A DNA stretch of 64,000 nt, taken from the NCBI RefSeq assembly GCF_003946045.1, contig NZ_RHNW01000003.1, positions 1 through 64,000 on the forward strand, in the 5' to 3' direction. Shown in pieces: positions 61,723 through 64,000 of the stretch (position 1 is its first letter; the number at the start of each line of letters is the position of its first letter). Below the pieces are notes generated by a model. That model was not told the origin of the DNA. It did no database searches and worked only from the letters and a program-made list of their open reading frames with translations. A program made the position numbers and the translations under genes. This DNA is from Levilactobacillus mulengensis. GTDB lineage: Bacteria > Bacillota > Bacilli > Lactobacillales > Lactobacillaceae.

Positions 61723-64000
61723 TTACTTTAAATCAAAGAAGGTGTTGACGACACGCTGGGTGGCATGACCGTCTTCCCAAGCATTGAACCGCTTGCTGAA
61801 CTGCTGGTAGGCGTCACGGTATTGCCTTTCAACAGCAGGCAGATTGTGTAAGGCACCAAGGACCTCGTCATTCGTTTTTAGCAGGGGGCCTGGCAGGTCC
61901 GTTTCCATGTTGAGGTAGAAGCCACGTAAAACGCTACGGTACTTTTCGTAGTCGTAAACAAAGTAGAGAATTGGTCGTTTTAGAATAGCGTAATCAAAGA
62001 AAACGCTGGAGTAGTCAGTAATGAGGACATCGGAGATCAGATATAACTCGCTAATGTCATCGTAGCTGGACTCGTTGTAAACAAAGTCGCCAAAGCCGGT
62101 TGTATCAAGGTGATCAGTAATAAAGTAGTGGGTTCTGAGCACAAGAACATAATCTTGACCTAATTCTCTTTTTAATCGAGGAATGTCGAGCTTCAAAGTG
62201 AATTTGTAATTACCAACACTATAGTAATCATCATCGCGCCAGGTCGGTGCGTACAGGATAACCTTTTTATCTAGAGAAATCCCCAGCTTTTGCTTGATGT
62301 TATTCGCTTGGCTGGCCTTGTCTGGGGCGCTGAGAATATCATTGCGTGGGTAGCCGGTTGATAACATTTTTTGCGTCGGATACATAAAGGCGTGTTCGAA
62401 GACATTCACAGAAAATTGGTTGGCGGTGATCAGGTAGTCCCATTGGCGAGATTGCTGATAGAAGATTTCCTTGTAGTGTGGATTAGCACTAGCAACGTTA
62501 TCCATGTCAAAAACCAAGTGCTTTAAAGGTGTGCCATGCCAGGTGGCGAGAAATTTTGTTCCGGGTCGTTTGATAAACCACTTTGGTTGTCGCATATTGA
62601 TAACTTGATACTTGGCGGTGGCCAAGTAGTACATGTAGCGCCAGCCAAAGCGCTTAACCACCTTGGTGTCAGACTGATTACGGGGGCCAGTATCTGTGTG
62701 GTCGGCCATAACCCAGATGTGTTTGAATTTACCGGGATAGTTTGCTTGCAGATACTGATAAATAGCCTTGGGACTGTCCGAAAAGTTGCGGCCGAGAAAG
62801 GACTCGTAAAGAATCGTTTTGGGCTTAACGGGTAGTTTCGTGAACCACCAGTCATAGGCCAAGCGCGTCACGCCGCGTCCGTGATGCTTGATGACTCGGC
62901 GCAACTGACGAAGCCGTACAATCGTATTAATCTGTCGCTGGGGGATGGTGCCATGCAGTTGAAAGTGACGCAAAATTTTTCGACTTAATAGCGGCATAGC
63001 TTGAAAGCTGCTCGGCGTATCAATTGATTGAAGATATCGCTGAAGTTGTACGGCTAAATCCTGGGGGTCAGCAACGGTATCGTCGGTGTTGGTGGACAGG
63101 GACTTATACAAGTAGCGATGCAGCCGGTTTAGTGTATAAGCGACGAAGGCATCGCGCAAATCACCAGCAGAAAGTTGGTCTAGACTAAGTTGCCAGGAAG
63201 CTAGTCGATCATGCCAACGGCTAGATGTAGGTAATTGGTGTACAGAAGGCGCATTGATTGGATCGTTGTGTCTGACACGAATATAGGTCGGATTAGCCAA
63301 TTGAAGATAAGCCGATGTGTGGGCCATGACTTGTGTGAGGAAAAGACTATCCGGGTACAAGGGGTTCGTCGCATCAAATTGAATCTTAGTTTGCTGAACG
63401 AGTTCGCGATTGATGACCTTACCAGCAATTGACAGTTGACGCTTGAAATTATCCCAGCGAGTGGTGTTTTGATAGAGCCGATATTTATAATTCAACCAGT
63501 TCTGTGCCTTAATTGGTAAATCATTTGGCGTTTCGGTAGTTAGGTTTGCGGGTAAATCGAGTGGACGATAGGTGACCTTCTTGCGTTTAGAACCTGTGCC
63601 TTTGGGTAAGCTATCCCGCGCGATTGTTTGGGAAAGGGTGTTGATAAAGGCAGTGTGTGGTTCATAGGTCGGGTATTGATGCAAGTCAGCCATGACAGTG
63701 GGAGTTAAGGCGTTAGTACCAGCCAAGTGGGCTAGTGCCTCCGGTAATAAGTAGTCATCACTGTCCATGAACACAAGCCAGTCACCCTTGGCACTCGCAA
63801 TAGCAGCATTACGTGCCGCGCCGATGGTTGAGACGGTTGGTTGGATCAAACGAATCGGAAACGGCGTCTGCCAAGTAGGACTTTGCAAATCCAAGGTTAG
63901 ATCGGTCGCGACTAGCCATTCGAAATCCTGCATGGTTTGCTGGGATAGATTCCGTTTGAGTGCTAGAAGTTGGGGAAGCTCTTCGGCCTTTACTGGCGTA
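61723..64000 (-). CDS. tagF: TagF-like glycerol-phosphate polymerase with GT2 domain, 5' partial
   Basis: The frame is open to the right edge, so the N-terminus is missing. What is visible (about 758 codons) begins inside a family 2 glycosyltransferase domain (SQQTMQDFEWLVATD, then FMDSDDYLLPEA) and continues into a CDP-glycerol glycerophosphotransferase domain with TWHGTPLKHL, LYAPTWRDDD and LITDYSSVFFDYA. These enzymes extend wall teichoic acid chains at the inner membrane face. The two-domain architecture is common in lactobacilli. The first Met at 63933 is internal, not the start. Confidence 0.9.
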   Translation of the reverse strand, partial: TPVKAEELPQLLALKRNLSQQTMQDFEWLVATDLTLDLQSPTWQTPFPIRLIQPTVSTIGAARNAAIASAKGDWLVFMDSDDYLLPEALAHLAGTNALTPTVMADLHQYPTYEPHTAFINTLSQTIARDSLPKGTGSKRKKVTYRPLDLPANLTTETPNDLPIKAQNWLNYKYRLYQNTTRWDNFKRQLSIAGKVINRELVQQTKIQFDATNPLYPDSLFLTQVMAHTSAYLQLANPTYIRVRHNDPINAPSVHQLPTSSRWHDRLASWQLSLDQLSAGDLRDAFVAYTLNRLHRYLYKSLSTNTDDTVADPQDLAVQLQRYLQSIDTPSSFQAMPLLSRKILRHFQLHGTIPQRQINTIVRLRQLRRVIKHHGRGVTRLAYDWWFTKLPVKPKTILYESFLGRNFSDSPKAIYQYLQANYPGKFKHIWVMADHTDTGPRNQSDTKVVKRFGWRYMYYLATAKYQVINMRQPKWFIKRPGTKFLATWHGTPLKHLVFDMDNVASANPHYKEIFYQQSRQWDYLITANQFSVNVFEHAFMYPTQKMLSTGYPRNDILSAPDKASQANNIKQKLGISLDKKVILYAPTWRDDDYYSVGNYKFTLKLDIPRLKRELGQDYVLVLRTHYFITDHLDTTGFGDFVYNESSYDDISELYLISDVLITDYSSVFFDYAILKRPILYFVYDYEKYRSVLRGFYLNMETDLPGPLLKTNDEVLGALHNLPAVERQYRDAYQQFSKRFNAWEDGHATQRVVNTFFDLK

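Overview
The window looks like the chromosome of a moderately GC-rich member of the Lactobacillaceae, most like Levilactobacillus and relatives. The support is a two-subunit LacL/LacM beta-galactosidase, a malolactic enzyme with its LysR regulator, a pyruvate oxidase, catabolite-responsive (cre) elements, a T-box leader, strong AAGGAGG-type ribosome binding sites, several TTG/GTG starts and an IS200/IS605-family insertion. Four 16-bp ParB-binding (parS) sites at 944, 6353, 36435 and 46208 suggest an origin-proximal location. No DnaA boxes, rRNA, tRNA or CRISPR array was seen.

Layout. 1-790 is AT-rich with no confident gene. 791-5.4 kb holds a small RNA with its own promoter and terminator, deoC with a divergent SorC-type regulator, three small exported proteins and a TPM-domain membrane protein. 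5.4-13.6 kb has an EamA transporter and a four-gene, translationally coupled SMC operon resembling Wadjet/MksBEFG (7019-13465), with tiny membrane-peptide genes convergent to the genes on either side. 13.8-25.6 kb has a GNAT, exported proteins, an XRE regulator broken by one stop codon and bracketed by three copies of one palindrome, a DeoR-type regulator, an NmrA-type oxidoreductase, lacLM, a lipoprotein, pyruvate oxidase and a TetR regulator.

25.6-37 kb is a scarred accessory region. It contains a structured repeat, an SDR remnant, a MerR gene with a stop codon, MazEF, a flavodoxin, a zinc dehydrogenase, an orphan HigA-type antitoxin, a short HelD-like helicase, a quinone-reductase-like flavoprotein divergent from a Crp/Fnr regulator, a deletion junction between a YefM antitoxin and an SDR gene, an IS605-type element inserted in a SnoaL-like gene, and a candidate type I toxin-antitoxin locus. 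37-48 kb has mleS/mleR, an AAA ATPase behind three palindromes spaced exactly 40 bp, an Lsa-like ABC-F protein, a LysE exporter, an ADP-ribosylglycohydrolase, a Cad-family protein and a low-GC MFS transporter. 48-64 kb has GtrA, an oligopeptide-binding protein under a T-box (probably tRNA-Trp), an SPFH protein with a ribbon-helix-helix regulator, a small P-loop kinase, a MucBP-like exported protein, a low-GC regulator/nucleotidyltransferase pair, alcohol and aldehyde dehydrogenases, an SDR, an SMR efflux protein and a TagF-like wall teichoic acid polymerase running off the right edge.

The central-metabolism genes (deoC, lacLM, pox, mleS, adh/aldehyde dehydrogenase) fit a fermentative lactic acid bacterium whose alternative-substrate genes are repressed through CcpA. 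The accessory genes form several independent defence or toxin-antitoxin candidates. A dispersed structured repeat occurs at three intergenic loci with compensatory changes in its stems.
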